In this document: piece by piece, positions 23,501 through 35,013 of the stretch | Layout of the letters: each line of letters starts with the position of its first letter | Position numbering within the stretch: position 1 is the stretch's first letter | Source of the DNA: Diplosphaera chodatii | Lineage: Eukaryota; Chlorophyta; Trebouxiophyceae; Prasiolales; Stichococcaceae | Length of the DNA stretch: 64,000 nt | Direction of reading: 5' to 3' | Assembly: GCA_032358165.1 (NCBI GenBank) | Contig: JAALGY010000057.1 | Coordinates: forward strand, 1,178,001-1,242,000 | Notes under the pieces: generated by a model | Told to the model about the DNA's origin: nothing | What the model saw: only the letters and a program-made list of their open reading frames with translations | Database searches by the model: none | Program-made: the position numbers and the translations under genes

Positions 23501-26500
23501 GCATGTTGGCCTCGGTACGAAGCAAGCAAACTGCATCCCAGGGTGCATGAAAATCTTGACATCTGGTGGTCGTTAACTGCTGACCAACATGATGTTATCT
23601 TTGCAGGCACGGTTTGTCGAATACACAGATGCCACTTTCAAGACCAAGCGGGTGAGCACGCTGTTGAGATAGATGGTGCTGCGCATGACACTCACCAGGC
23701 AGCTTGTGTCCCGCGACCGGTGTGTCCATCCGTGTGCACATAACTCCTGGCCCGTCACCTTGGGTAGTCTCGCTCCTTTTAGGTGCGCACACAGGCTGAG
23801 CAGCACCTTGGTCTCCTGGGCCCCGTCATCCGGGCGGAAGTCGGCGACAGTGTCAGGTGATTCCGCAGCCATTTGTTCAGACACCAAGCGGACAAGGTGC
23901 TGCGTCGGTCATATGCCGACGAATACCAGGGTGGAGCTCATGCAACGGTCCGACAAACGATGTGGCTGTTTGCGCTGCAGGGTGGTGTTCCGCAACCAGG
24001 TCAGGTTCCCGACCAGCATCCACGTCCATGGGCTGCTGTACAACAAGAGCTCCGAGGGCTCGCCCTACGAGGATGGCACCTCTGGTGAGCGCCTCATGCG
24101 GGACTGGCAATTGTGCAAATGTGCTGACTGCTGCAGCATGCCTGTGACATCGCATGTGCAACATCTCAACATCCGTGGTTTCATACAAAGCAGCACAAGG
24201 GGAGAGTGGCATTAGTGCACATCCTCGAGTGCAGGTGCTGACAAGGCGGATGATGGCGTGCCAACCGGCCAGACACACATCTACTCATATCATGTGCCTG
24301 AGCGTGCTGGTCCCGGTCCGGCTGAGCCCAGCAGCAAGATGTGGATGTGCGTGCTTCCTCCTTCTGTCACATGTCTTTTACCACCCTTCCCTGGCAATCC
24401 ACAGATGATGTTGATGAAATGCCCAGTTCAATGCATGGTGCTGCACAGCTCTTGCAATCTCTGCATGTGCACGCGCAAGGAAGTAGCTCATCACGCTGCC
24501 TTGCCCAAAACAGGTACCACTCGCATGCTGATGAGGCGGCGGACACATACGCGGGGCTGATGGGCGCCATCGTGGTGTCCCGCCGCGGCTCCAGCCGCCC
24601 CGATGGCACCCCCGCGGACGTGGACCGTGAGTTCGTCTTGTTCTTCAGGTGAGCAAATACTGTTGCGCTCGTGAGCAGGTGTTCCTGCCAAATTGCGTGT
24701 GCAGATGGCCTGCATGTTTCAATGCCGTCACAACTGATGTTTGGTCGTTCCAATGACCAGCTATGTGCTTCCAGCTCATTCTGGTGTTGGGTGTTGCAGT
24801 GTCATGGATGAGATGTCGTCCTCACTGTTCGTCGCCAACCTCAACAAGGCGCTGGGGCCAGCATACGTGGGATCCAAGGGTCTGCCTGAGGTGTGCACAC
24901 CTGCAGCGGCAGCAATTCCGTGACGCTGCTGTGCTCAGCCAGCAGATCACTGCTAGTTGATGTGCGCACTGCCGCTTACAGCTTGCATGGTGCAACCAGT
25001 TTGATCAGGCCGCAGTGCGCACACCAGCGCAGAGCACCAACCTATATGCTGTCCTGCCCTGCAGATCCACAGCAGCATGCCATCAAAGTCGTCCAACAAC
25101 AGCTACGGTGGTGACCTGGCGACGACTGAAGGCGTGCCATCCAGCGTGGCGGACCTCGCCACCGGCTCCAACCTCACCATGCTGTCCGAACTCCTGGATG
25201 ACCCAGAGTTCCAGGTGAGCAGCTGGCAACTGAATGTTGTGACGACGCTTGACTGTGTGTGTGGCAGGACCCCTTTGCAGTGTTTGCACAGGAAGCATGC
25301 ACTGCCATGCTGTCAAACCTGCGAATTCACCACCATGCAATTTGCAGGAGAGCAATCTGATGCATAGCATCAACGGCTTCATGTACTGCAACATGCCGGG
25401 CCTGGAGGCTCGCCTGGGCCAACGCGTCAGGTGTTCAAGTCCTGCCGACTGATGTGCTTGCATGCAGCTCTGTCGATGTGCTGGGGCACATGGTCCACGT
25501 CAGGCTGCACGCCACTAAAACTGACTTTGCGTCGTGATTTGTGCCCCGCAGGTTTTATGTGATGTCACTTGGCGATGAGGTGCGCAGCGCAGTGTGCATC
25601 TGCTGTGTCCTACAGACTGTCATTGTGCCCTTGATGCTGTGCCAGTCATCATGCTGCATTTGTCCTTGGCACGTCCCCCAAAGCCACTGCGACAACTTGA
25701 ATAGGCGCAAGAACTCAGGCGTACGGACTGTTGGTCCGCAGGTGGACCTGCACACGCCCAACCTGGAGGCAGCCACCCTGGACTGGCAGGGCCAGGGCAC
25801 CTCCTCCCTGTTCTTCCTGCCCGGCAACATGGAGACGGCGGACACGCAGCTCACCGCCGAGGGGCGCTGGCTGTTCCGCTGCAGGGTGGCCGACCACGTG
25901 GGCGCCGGCATGGAGGTGCGGCCTCCCGCTGCCTGCTCGTCGCTGAAGCGGTGTCTGACCAGCACTCGGCATGCTCGGCACTGCTATTGACACCACTGTG
26001 GGTGACATGCCTTCAGCTTGTCACCTCAGATGGCACGGGTGCGTGCGGCAAAATGCCTTCCTGCTGCTCCTCAGGCCATCTTCCTGACGCACCCGGCCGA
26101 CGGGTCTGCGCTGGCGCCCGCGCTGGCCGCCACCCGTGCGGAGCCCGCGGTGTTTGACAATGGCGCGGCGCCCTCGGACCCCAACGCCGACTTCGATGAT
26201 GGCCCCGGCAACACGCCCCAAGCCGACGTGTGCTCTCTATGCAACATCAGCAGCTTGCCCCATCGTTTACAGAGTCTGCACATTCACGTGCAATTACTCT
26301 ACCCTGCCGCTTGCCAACTGGTGCGCACTGCCTCCGCCTGCACTGCTCATAATCGCCCTGCTGTTTGACACGCTGCAGGTGCAGGCTGCCGTGCTCAAGT
26401 CATCATCATCGCCCGCAGCACCCCAGCCGCTGCTCAAGGCGTCCCCCGCGACCAGCAATGCCACGCAGGGGCAGGTCAGCCTGCCCGGCTCTGCAGGCAA

Positions 26501-29290
26501 CCCCACCGCCATCTACAGCACTGGCAGGTTTGCCTCCTCACAGCAGGCACACCAGTGTATCTAGATCATCTGTGTTGGTTGATCTATGTGCATTAAGCTC
26601 TGCTGTTGCAATCTGCCAGCTGCCACATTATTCAGTGGTCGCCACATGATCTGCACTACCTACCTACCTACCCACCTACCTACCTACCTACCTACCTACC
26701 TATGCTGCAGGCCAGCCAGCTCCAACGGCAGCGCATTCTCCAAGCTGGCAGCTGGCCTGTCGCTGACGCCGCTCAAGGACCTCGCCTTTGCGTTCGGCCA
26801 GTCTGTGCGGGATGCGCTCTTCGGCACAAACGAGCTGGTGAGGACATCTGAACGTGTATGATGTTCTGTCACTATTACATTGGCCTTTCAAACACTTGCT
26901 CACAAGGGCCGAGGCACTGCATCACCCAACAACACCGTGTGCTCGCAGCCGTCTCTGGTGAGCGTTGCAACGGATACGACGAAGGGCAAGGCTATCAGCG
27001 TTCCCGTCACCCGTACCTACTACATCCAAGCAGAATTCAATGTCTGGAACTACGCTCCTGCTGGCCTCGACAGGTATACCTGTTGCGGCTCAACTGTCTG
27101 AACGACGCCTTATGTCACAGACAACCGTGCTGACGCAACTGTTCAGGTGACTTTGCAGTCTGCCTAAGCACTTTCTACATCCTGCTCCAGATGTACTGGC
27201 CAGAAGTTCGAGGGTGATCAGCAGCTGTACACCATGCGGCTCAATAACACTCTGGGGCCGAAGGCATACAAGGCATTGTACCGCGCATACAGTGAGTGTG
27301 TCTTGTGCTGTGCTGACAGTCGATCAGCGCGCTTGAATGCGACTGGCCACTCACCCCGTCTAGAACTGCCAGTAGCCAGATGCCCACTACCTCGCTTTGG
27401 TGTGCACGCTGCGGGTGCTGGAATGGCTGCCTAACGCAGCTCAGCGCTGCAGCATTGTTATGTGCCCTGTTGTGCTGCAGGCGACGAAACCTTCACGACA
27501 GCCCTGCCACACGACCCCATGCTTGGCGTGCTCGGCCCATTCGTCTACGCTCAGGTGCTGGGGCCACAATGTGCATCGTTGTGTCTTGACGTACATCGAA
27601 GGCAGCACGTCGCCTGTTGGCAGTTGTAGCGGAGCAGTTGTGGCAGAGCAGTCGTTTCCTGCGATGCAGGTGGGCGACACACTGAAGATCGTGTTCCGCA
27701 ACACGCTGTCCTTTGGCGTAAACCTGTTCCTGGGCGGTGAGCGATGCATCTGCAGTCCCGCAAGGCCGCATTCGAGCATGCTCTGTGGCCTGCAGGTATG
27801 CAATGGCAGCTAGGTGACGCCCTCAACTGAAGTGTTTTGCAGGCGGCTTCATTCCAGAGGATAGCCTGAAAGCCACAGCAACCGTCGACCAGAATGTGAC
27901 ATTCGAGTACACCTGGCAGGTGAGTGTAGACGGTATGACCATGCTCCCATTGGCAGGGTCACAACAGTGAGGTGCACAGCTCATGCCTGGACGTGACGTT
28001 GCAGGTGCCGCCAGAGGCAGGGCCGCAGGCCGATGACCCCTCGACCATCCACTTCCCGGTGAAAAGGCCCCGGCACATGTTGCGTCTGAGCAACACTGGA
28101 GCACCAAGCGCCACTCAATGCCTGCTGCCAACCACACGGAACTTCCCCAGCGCGGTGCACACCCGTCGTCGTCTCAGCTGTGCGGTGCTCTGCCTTGCAG
28201 TACTACAGCACGGTGGACCTGGTGCCGCACCAGTACAGCGGGCTTGTGGGCGTCGTGGCCATCGGCCGCATGGGCACCTTCGCCGCCGACGGTGCGCGGC
28301 ACCAGCTGCATGTATCTGCTGTGTGGCACATGCGCGTGCTTGGCAGTCACACGCTCTGACTTTTGCGCCTTGGACCGGCCAAATAAATGCCGGGCTTGAG
28401 GGCACTCCTGCTGTCTGCTGGGCGCAGGCACCATTCCGGGCATCGATGTGGTGCAGCCGCTCTACTTCAACATCTGGGACGAGTCCAAGTCCGTCTTCTT
28501 CCAGGCCAACATCAAGGCCTTCAACCCAGATGTGGACCAGGTGTGGGCGCCTGCTTGGTTTGCACGGTGCCGCACCTGCTTGATGGCAAGTCGTCAGTGC
28601 GGTGCAGATCAAATGCTTACCCGCTGCGGTGCGTGCAGGCCGACGAAGGATTTGGCGAAGGGAATCTTAAACACTCCATTAATGGATACATCTTTTGCAA
28701 TATGCCAGACGTGCGTTCATGGCTCTGACCTACAAATGCTGGATTTGATCCTGCTGTACCAACACCACCACCAGCACAACGTGTACAGCAAAACACTGTG
28801 CATCGGGCTGATGACTTGTGCAACCATGGGTCGCAGATCACGCTGAAAGAAGGGCGCACAGCCCGCATGATGTTGCTGGGTGGCGGCACAGAGAATGACA
28901 TGCACTCCAGCGTGTTCCGCAACCAGGTAGGGTTTGGGGCTGCATGGTGCATCAGTCGTGAGTCATGTCATGCACCTACAAAGACCCGACCTCTTCAGCA
29001 AACGCTCATGTGCCGTGCGCAGGTGCTGACATATGACAAGCAACACACGTCGATGACACAGCTTTTCCCATCAGTGGCGCGGACAGCAGAGCTGGTGGCA
29101 TCCACGCCTGGCATCTGGCAGTACAACTGCGACGTGCAGGACCACCTCGTCGCAGGTACATGCGACAATGTGCACGTTGGCTGCACACGCAGCCACTCCG
29201 GGCACTGCAGTTGACGAAAACCCTTGTCCACTTCTAAGCGAACTTGCACTTCTGTTCTCAGGGATGCAAGCTCGGCTTGTTGTGACTTGA
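20525..29290 (+). CDS. FOX1: Secreted six-cupredoxin multicopper ferroxidase (FOX1/ceruloplasmin-like)
   Basis: Oxidises Fe(II), in algae usually at the cell surface with a ferric permease. Thirty-nine exons join in phase (1257 residues), from 20525-20609, 20873-21066, 21181-21216, 21337-21507 through 22498-22529, 22617-22653 (HWHG), 22913-23000 (HCH), 23981-24084 (HVHG), 24514-24648 (HSH), 25742-25915, 26711-26837, 28201-28291, to 29023-29155 and 29262-29290. A signal peptide (TGWRLLACLAIASLIVQGASA) opens the protein. Three homologous two-domain units follow, each with a HSING ... F/YCN signature. Domain 2 has NAHWHG and HCHVNKHFSSGM; domain 3 has HVHG and MYHSHAD: together a complete trinuclear set. 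Domains 4 (RCRVADHVGAGM) and 6 (NCDVQDHLVAGM) keep Cys, His and Met of a type-1 site but lost the HxH pairs; domains 1 and 5 lost theirs (INIVPAG; NLFLGGG). No C-terminal membrane helix or GPI signal is visible. Confidence 0.94.
26656..26702 (+). repeat. (CTAC)n microsatellite in a ferroxidase intron
   Basis: About twelve CTAC units with one CCAC variant, ending eight bases before the AG acceptor at 26710. The repeat replaces the usual polypyrimidine tract of this intron. Confidence 0.9.
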
Positions 29291-30028
29291 TGACGCCGGT
29301 GCGGCACTGGACGCCGGCCTCTGTTCTGTAGCTATGACACAAAATATGTGGGTTGAGCGCTCATGGTGTGACATCACCGCTCACCGCTCGCCACACCATT
29401 TGCTGAAGTCCTGAAATGAAGTACGGTATGATGAGTGTGTTTTGATGGGCGGTTTGTTGAATGACGACTGGGAATGCGCTTTCCATGTGTTGCGGACGCC
29501 GGCAGCTTCTTCGTTACGATGCAGTGCAGAGTGTTGTAACGAAGTTTGCTGATGTGCAGCCACCAAGAATGGAAGCATCTGCATAAGCCGCGCAGGCAGC
29601 CTGTTGGCTCCAGCTGCAAGTGTCTTCCGTCGTTTACTGAGAACCTAGCGCCAGCCTAACACATAGAGTCCCATGGCGAGGATCAAGGCAGGTGCAGCTG
29701 GCCAGCCAATCACCTCCTTGTTTCCGGGGCACCAGCATTCGAAGGAGAAGCAAACCGCTTGGCGTATACAGGGGGTGCGCGTTGACGTTTGTGACAGCTG
29801 TCAGCATGGGGCCACTGGCATTGCAGCCCAGCCTGGTTCTCCACCGCGACGTAGGTCACAGCCTGCTTGAAAGGTCTTGCATACAGCATTGTATGCTTTG
29901 CAATCAAGTGGCACCGAGGGCGTGGCCTCCAACGCTGATGCTGACGTGTGTTGCGGTGCCCAAACCAGCAGTCGACCTCCTATGTCAGCAACTCCGGTGA
30001 TTCGTAGGCATGCTTCAGGAGCGGCAGC
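29291..30028 (+). other. Intergenic region between the ferroxidase and the pentapeptide gene
   Basis: Contains the ferroxidase 3' UTR with its TGTAA and the upstream region of the next gene. No convincing exon. An upstream 5' exon of the pentapeptide gene cannot be excluded. Confidence 0.35.
29535..29539 (+). promoter_or_regulatory. TGTAA polyadenylation motif of the ferroxidase gene
   Basis: TGTAA, 245 bases after the ferroxidase stop codon. Chlorophyte poly(A) motif by position. Confidence 0.4.
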
Positions 30029-31221
30029 ATGCGCTCGGGGTCACGCTGCGCCGCGAGGCAACGCTGTGTGCCAGCCCCGCTGGCAGCGGTGCGAGCAGAT
30101 GGCGAACGGGCGTCTGGCATCAGCGTGCAGTTGGCAGCAGCCGCAGCCTCTGCCGCCGTGCTGCTCTCCTCGTTCAGTGCGTCTGCCGTGTCAGGCGGCG
30201 GAGGCTTGGGCAACGACTTCGATTTTCAGGGTGGGCGAATGTGTTGAGTCCGGTACGGACCTGCATGATGACGGTCTTTGCGGCCTTGGCTTGCCGACAC
30301 ATGACGAGGCAATGCACATCAGGCGCTGATATGCTGCCCTGCAGATCAGACTGGCAAGGATTTCGCCGGTGGCCAGTTCTACAAGTAAGATGTTGGCGGG
30401 GACGGATGTAGTGGTACTGCCAGCGGTGGTCTGATGCTAGTGCAGACAACACCTGGTGGCATCAGCAATGCCTCCATCTTGAACCCATGAACGCAGAGTC
30501 AACATGCGAGGGACCATATGGAAGGACGCAAACTTGAGCCGCGCAAACCTTTTCGGCAGCTTTGCCAAGGGCGCCGTCTTCAATGGCGCTGACCTCACCA
30601 ACGCAGACCTCGAGGTGGTTCACGTCATCGTGGTCACGCCAGGACTGTAGACAAGCTGCTGGAACAGGGGGTCAATGGGTGTACACCCACTGGCGTGGCG
30701 CCCTGAACGTCGCGCATGTGTGCATGCAGAGTGTGGATTTTGAGGGGGCGGACCTCAGCAATGCGCTCCTCATTGAAGTGGAGGTAGGCTGAGCTGCTGG
30801 TGCTGGTACCCTCTCGCAACTTCGTGATGCTTGGGACTGGCGCTTGACGTTTTGTGTGTCCTGCAGACATCTGGGGCGCAGTTTAGGAAGCTCAAGAGCA
30901 TTGAAGGTGAATGGTTTTTTTTTCCAGGAATGTAAGCATTACCCACTAGCACGATGGCGACAGCGATGACAATGATGCGTGTGCCTGTGCACAGGCAGCG
31001 ACTGGACTGACACGTTGCTTCGAAAGGTGGGCCCTGGTGAAGCATTCGGTGGTTGTGAGGGTGAACTTTTGAAATTTCGCGGTGGCGCTGCTTTGATAAC
31101 ATGCAAAAGTGAGATGTGTGCTGCGCAGGACCAAAAGAACTACCTGTGCTCGATTGCCAGCGGCACAAACCCCAGGACGGGTGTCGACACACGAGAGTCG
31201 CTGGGGTGCCCGCCAGCTTGA
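30029..31221 (+). CDS. Thylakoid-lumen pentapeptide-repeat protein (TL17-like)
   Basis: Seven exons in phase (192 residues): 30029-30230, 30345-30384, 30497-30614, 30730-30783, 30867-30906, 30995-31026, 31129-31221. The N-terminus is a bipartite plastid/lumen signal: an Arg-rich transit part, then a hydrophobic segment ([18 protein letters not shown]) ending in SASAV. No twin arginine is seen just before the hydrophobic part, so a Sec-type route is possible. The mature protein has A(N/D)LxxAxL pentapeptides ([43 protein letters not shown]), forming a short right-handed beta helix. It ends with [20 protein letters not shown] and SLGCPPA, the signature of plant lumenal 17-kDa proteins (Arabidopsis At5g53490 type). 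Molecular function of this family is not established. It is convergent with the MATE gene. Confidence 0.88.
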
Positions 31222-31587
31222 GAACAGCATGTTGTGGCACCTGTTGTGCGGCGGACATTTTGAGAGGGCTTCTGCCGGGTGCAGCCAGATTGACTGCCTG
31301 CCGTATGTCTCGGCAGAAGATTCCCTTGTATTTATACCCATGGGTAGTCCTTGCAGACGTGCATCTGTTGAGCTGTTGTGAATGTGCAGTTGTTGCAAGA
31401 AAATCCCCGATGCATGGCAAACTCCATCCGCAGTCTCTCAAACTCTGTACATCTGCAAACTCTGTACGCAGTCTTCGTAAACATAGCTAGGTACACAATT
31501 TACATACCCGGAACGGGAACTACACAGGCACTGAGCACACGGACAACGGGCTAGCTAGTACTGGTCGCACTCCTGGCAGATGGTCAG
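31222..31587. other. Convergent intergenic region, pentapeptide gene / MATE gene
   Basis: Carries the two 3' ends. Short near-duplicate words around CTCTGTAC occur at 31443-31469. No exon seen. Confidence 0.4.
31500..31504 (-). promoter_or_regulatory. TGTAA (minus strand) polyadenylation motif of the MATE gene
   Basis: TTACA on the plus strand, 84 bases after the MATE stop codon on the minus strand. Good position for a chlorophyte poly(A) signal. Confidence 0.45.
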
Positions 31588-34500
31588 CTATTGCCGATCG
31601 CCTGGGCCCAGTAGGCCACTGGCCTCCTCCTCATCTTCTATGGCAGCGGCTTTGCTGGCGGCCACCCGTGTGGCAGCCTTCCTGGCCTCGGCCGCCCAGT
31701 CAAACCGACTGACGATGACCCCAAGACCGATGGCCTGGACGGACGTTGCCACCTGCAGCGGTGTGTTGGTTGAAGATGGTGGCACAGCTATAAATTGCGG
31801 ATGCCACACAACACAGCACGACAAATTAAACCCTTGCTGGACGCCGTGCCTTTGCCAGCATCACCGCAAAGCATCGTCTGCATGGTAGATCAACCCACCA
31901 GCAGGCCTCCCCACAATCCGTGTATCCCCAGGTGGAAGTGGAACGCCAACAGCGCTGCCAGCGGCAGCCCCAGCAGCCAGTAGCTGATGAAGTTGGTGAT
32001 CGCCCCGATTGTCTGCCGTCCCGCACCCCTGACCACCCCTGCATTGGGTGGTGCAGCACCCAGTCTCGAGACAGCAACATCACACTGGAGCACTCCTGCT
32101 GAGTGGCTGTGCGCAGCCCGAAGGTACGCCTTGTGCGAAATGGCAAGTGATCGTGCGCTTGCTCGCTGCGGCACCTGAAAGCACCCCATTTGCGCCATCG
32201 CCAATGAGCGCCGCCCCCAGGATGGGCAGCACGCTGGCGCCCAGCGAGACGACTGCGGCATCTGTGGAGAACACGCCGCCCAGCTGGTGCCTGCTAAGCA
32301 GCACCGCCACCACGATGCTGCTGATGGCGACGAGCGTCAGCAGCGTCGCCGTCAGCGCCGCCAGGCGGGCGGCACCCGGTCGCCCCTCCCCCAGCGCATT
32401 GCTGACCCTGGTGGACGCCGCGCCTGCATCGGGGTGTGGCACATGAACAGGAGGAGTCGCAAATCATTGAAGGGGAAACATGCCACCAGCGTGCTGCACT
32501 TGGGGAAGCATCATTTGCATAGCCCTCTTCATAAGATGCATGAAGCATGCAGCACAATCTTTCACTGGACCATAGCAGCCATAGGCTGACGGTACGCACC
32601 GCTAAACCCCAGAGGAATCAGGAATGCTGAGGTTGAGACGTTGAATAGCCACCCTGCAGAACATCCCATCACCCCTGCTGAGCTTGCCAGCTCAAGCACA
32701 CATCCAGATGATGCAGTGCCAATCTGTCGACAAAGGGGGCAAACATAGGGAGCACACACACGCACCCATTGTGGCAGTGCTAAGCTCCGGATTCGGCAGC
32801 AAGCCAGAAAACAAAATCATCATCTGCACCCCACCAATATCGACATGTGTTTCACAGCAACTGAGACAGGCACAGATCCACGATGCAACGGCCATGTGCA
32901 AATACACTCTGATGACCGTCGCATTCAGCCGCTGCATCCACAAGCTGTGCGATGGCAGGCCTGTGAAGACCCACCTCGAACGTGCTCCACTCCACAATGA
33001 TCATGGCGGCACTCGGTGCTGCCAGGCACAGATAGCTCCACCACCCCTTGAAAGCTTGTAACGACCTGCACACCACATACATCATCACCATACGTCACTC
33101 TAGCATGTCTGTTGACCATTCCTGATACTGCTGCAGCTTGCGGACTCTACAGGAAAGCGCTCACCAGCCATGCCACGTCTTCTCGGGCGATCCAGAAAGC
33201 CGGCGCTCACGGTACACTACATAGCCTAGCAGCATTGCGATTTCCACACCGGAAACTAGGGTATTGGTGAAGGCCGCACCATCCAAACCGAAGCTGCACA
33301 GCAGGACACGGATTGTTTGTCACTGTCAGCTGACGCAACGATACAGAAGCCTGGAGCAACAATGTAGCCCACTCCGGGCAGCTGAGGTTCCCACCCGAAG
33401 CGGTAGATCAGCAGCCAGTTGAACAGCGGCGACAGGACCAGGGTGGCGGTGGTGCACACAGTCTGCGGCTGCACGATGCTCTGGGCCGCTAGATACCTGT
33501 GGAGGCACTGGAATGCGCCTGTGCGATGGGAGGCCACCACTGTCAGCTCATGAATGGGCTGGCAAACATATCCGTGTGGCACCAACATGCTGGGGTGCTC
33601 ACTCAGGCGTCCCACAAGACAGGACGGCCTCAGGCGGGCGCACCCGCAAAGAATATGCTCGGGATCAGGAGCTGCATATATCTTGAGGCGCCTGCCGCCA
33701 GGTCTGGTTGCTGACCTGCAGAAAGCAGAACACCGTGAACGTTGATTAGCCGAGTTCCACAACCCAACACAAGTGGCAGACAGCGATGAGACTACAGGAG
33801 CGCATCCGCACCCATAGCTATCATAAGCGGCTCAAAATTGAGCCACACTGGTAAAAGCATCAAGAAAGCTGTCATGCAGATCAGCGAGCCGCGCTGCAAG
33901 CTGATGCCGACAAGTTCGAACTGCCTGGCGCCATAGGCCTGCAGAAATTTCACCGTGGGCCCGTGTTAGTCCCATTTCTTTGGTCCACAATGTCTGCACT
34001 CTACTAAGAGGCACTGAATGCAGTTGCACATGCGTCATCTAAGCTAAGCACAAAGCACACCTGCCCGCAGAGGGTCTCCATGGCTGAACTGAGGCCCGTC
34101 AGCAGTGCAAACCCGCTAACATTGGAGAAGGAAGTGCCCAAGACAGCTGCCGACATTGCATGTGTGCCAAGGTGGCCAACAAATATCAGCGATATCACTG
34201 TAGAGCCGTAACCAAACAGAAACTGCATGCTCATGGGGATGCCCAGCGCCAGACACCTGATCGAGTCAGGCACGCAACACTTTCCACATCTGGCAGCGTC
34301 AATCACATACTGAGGATGCCGCAGAGAAGGTGTTTCATTGGTGTCAGCGCTGCATGTGTCACCACTGTTCAGTATGCTACTTGGCAGCCTACCTGACGGT
34401 TTCATAACGCAGCTGCTGCATTGTGCTGGCGCTGGCTGCCGGAAGGTCATGCTCCAGGTCTTCCTTGCAAAACGCATCGTGTGCGGGGGAGCTGCTGTCT

Positions 34501-34595
34501 GCGACCGTGTCTGCGGCACCGCAACTGTCTTGCGCAAGTGAGTCTGGCAGGGCGTCGGTCAAAGGTGCAAGCTCCACATGTGTCCCGACCGCCAT
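31588..34595 (-). CDS. MATE-family multidrug/toxin efflux transporter
   Basis: Twelve-helix cation antiporter exporting organic cations or other small molecules. Exons in order: 34595-34393, 34256-34061, 33938-33812, 33715-33644, 33518 to about 33350, about 33293-33172, 33065-32975, 32823-32766, 32653-32600, 32423-32175, 32038-31899, 31752-31588 (roughly 550 residues). The start MAVGTHVELAPLTD opens an acidic cytosolic N-terminus. Diagnostic family motifs are visible: VGHLG and LCGQ with TGLSSAMETLCGQ, AYGARQFELVG with a basic LQRG, RYLAAQSIVQPQ, LLPNPELSTATMG, ASTRVSNALGEGRP, IGDGANGVLSG, and GAGRQTIGAITNFISYWLLG. The last exon is a basic, Ala-rich cytosolic tail. The exact 3' boundary of exon 5 is unresolved because no donor near the expected point keeps both phase and helix length. 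Substrate cannot be inferred. Confidence 0.93.
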
Positions 34596-35013
34596 TGCCG
34601 GCGACGGCGGCAGCGGCACAGCTGGTTGCGAGGATCCTCTATGAACGGCTGATGACTGCTGTAGAGCGGTCCTTGGGTGCTCTGCGTTCGCGTCGCAGTG
34701 TGGGTTTTGTCTGCCTGCTAACCTGCCACAGCTGGTCACAGCTTGGTCGGACCAACACAACAGGTGCAACGCGTCCACAGGCCGGTTGCGATACGTCCGC
34801 CGTGGTGCACCGTGAAGTAGTGGTCAAAGCATGCAGCAGCGTGCTGCCAGAGGGCTGCAGCGGCGTATATGTCGTGGCACGCTTCGTCTGCGCCGGCAGC
34901 TAAGGGGCTGGTGCACGTGGCCATCACAGCACAGCACAGCACATGACTCATCTGCCTGGCTGCAAACATGGTGGGTCCACCACCTGGCCGTGTGGCACCA
35001 TGCTTAGCTGGTT
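34596..35013 (-). other. Intergenic region upstream of the MATE gene
   Basis: MATE promoter and 3' end of the unknown minus-strand gene. Open frames here lack splice support. Confidence 0.4.
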
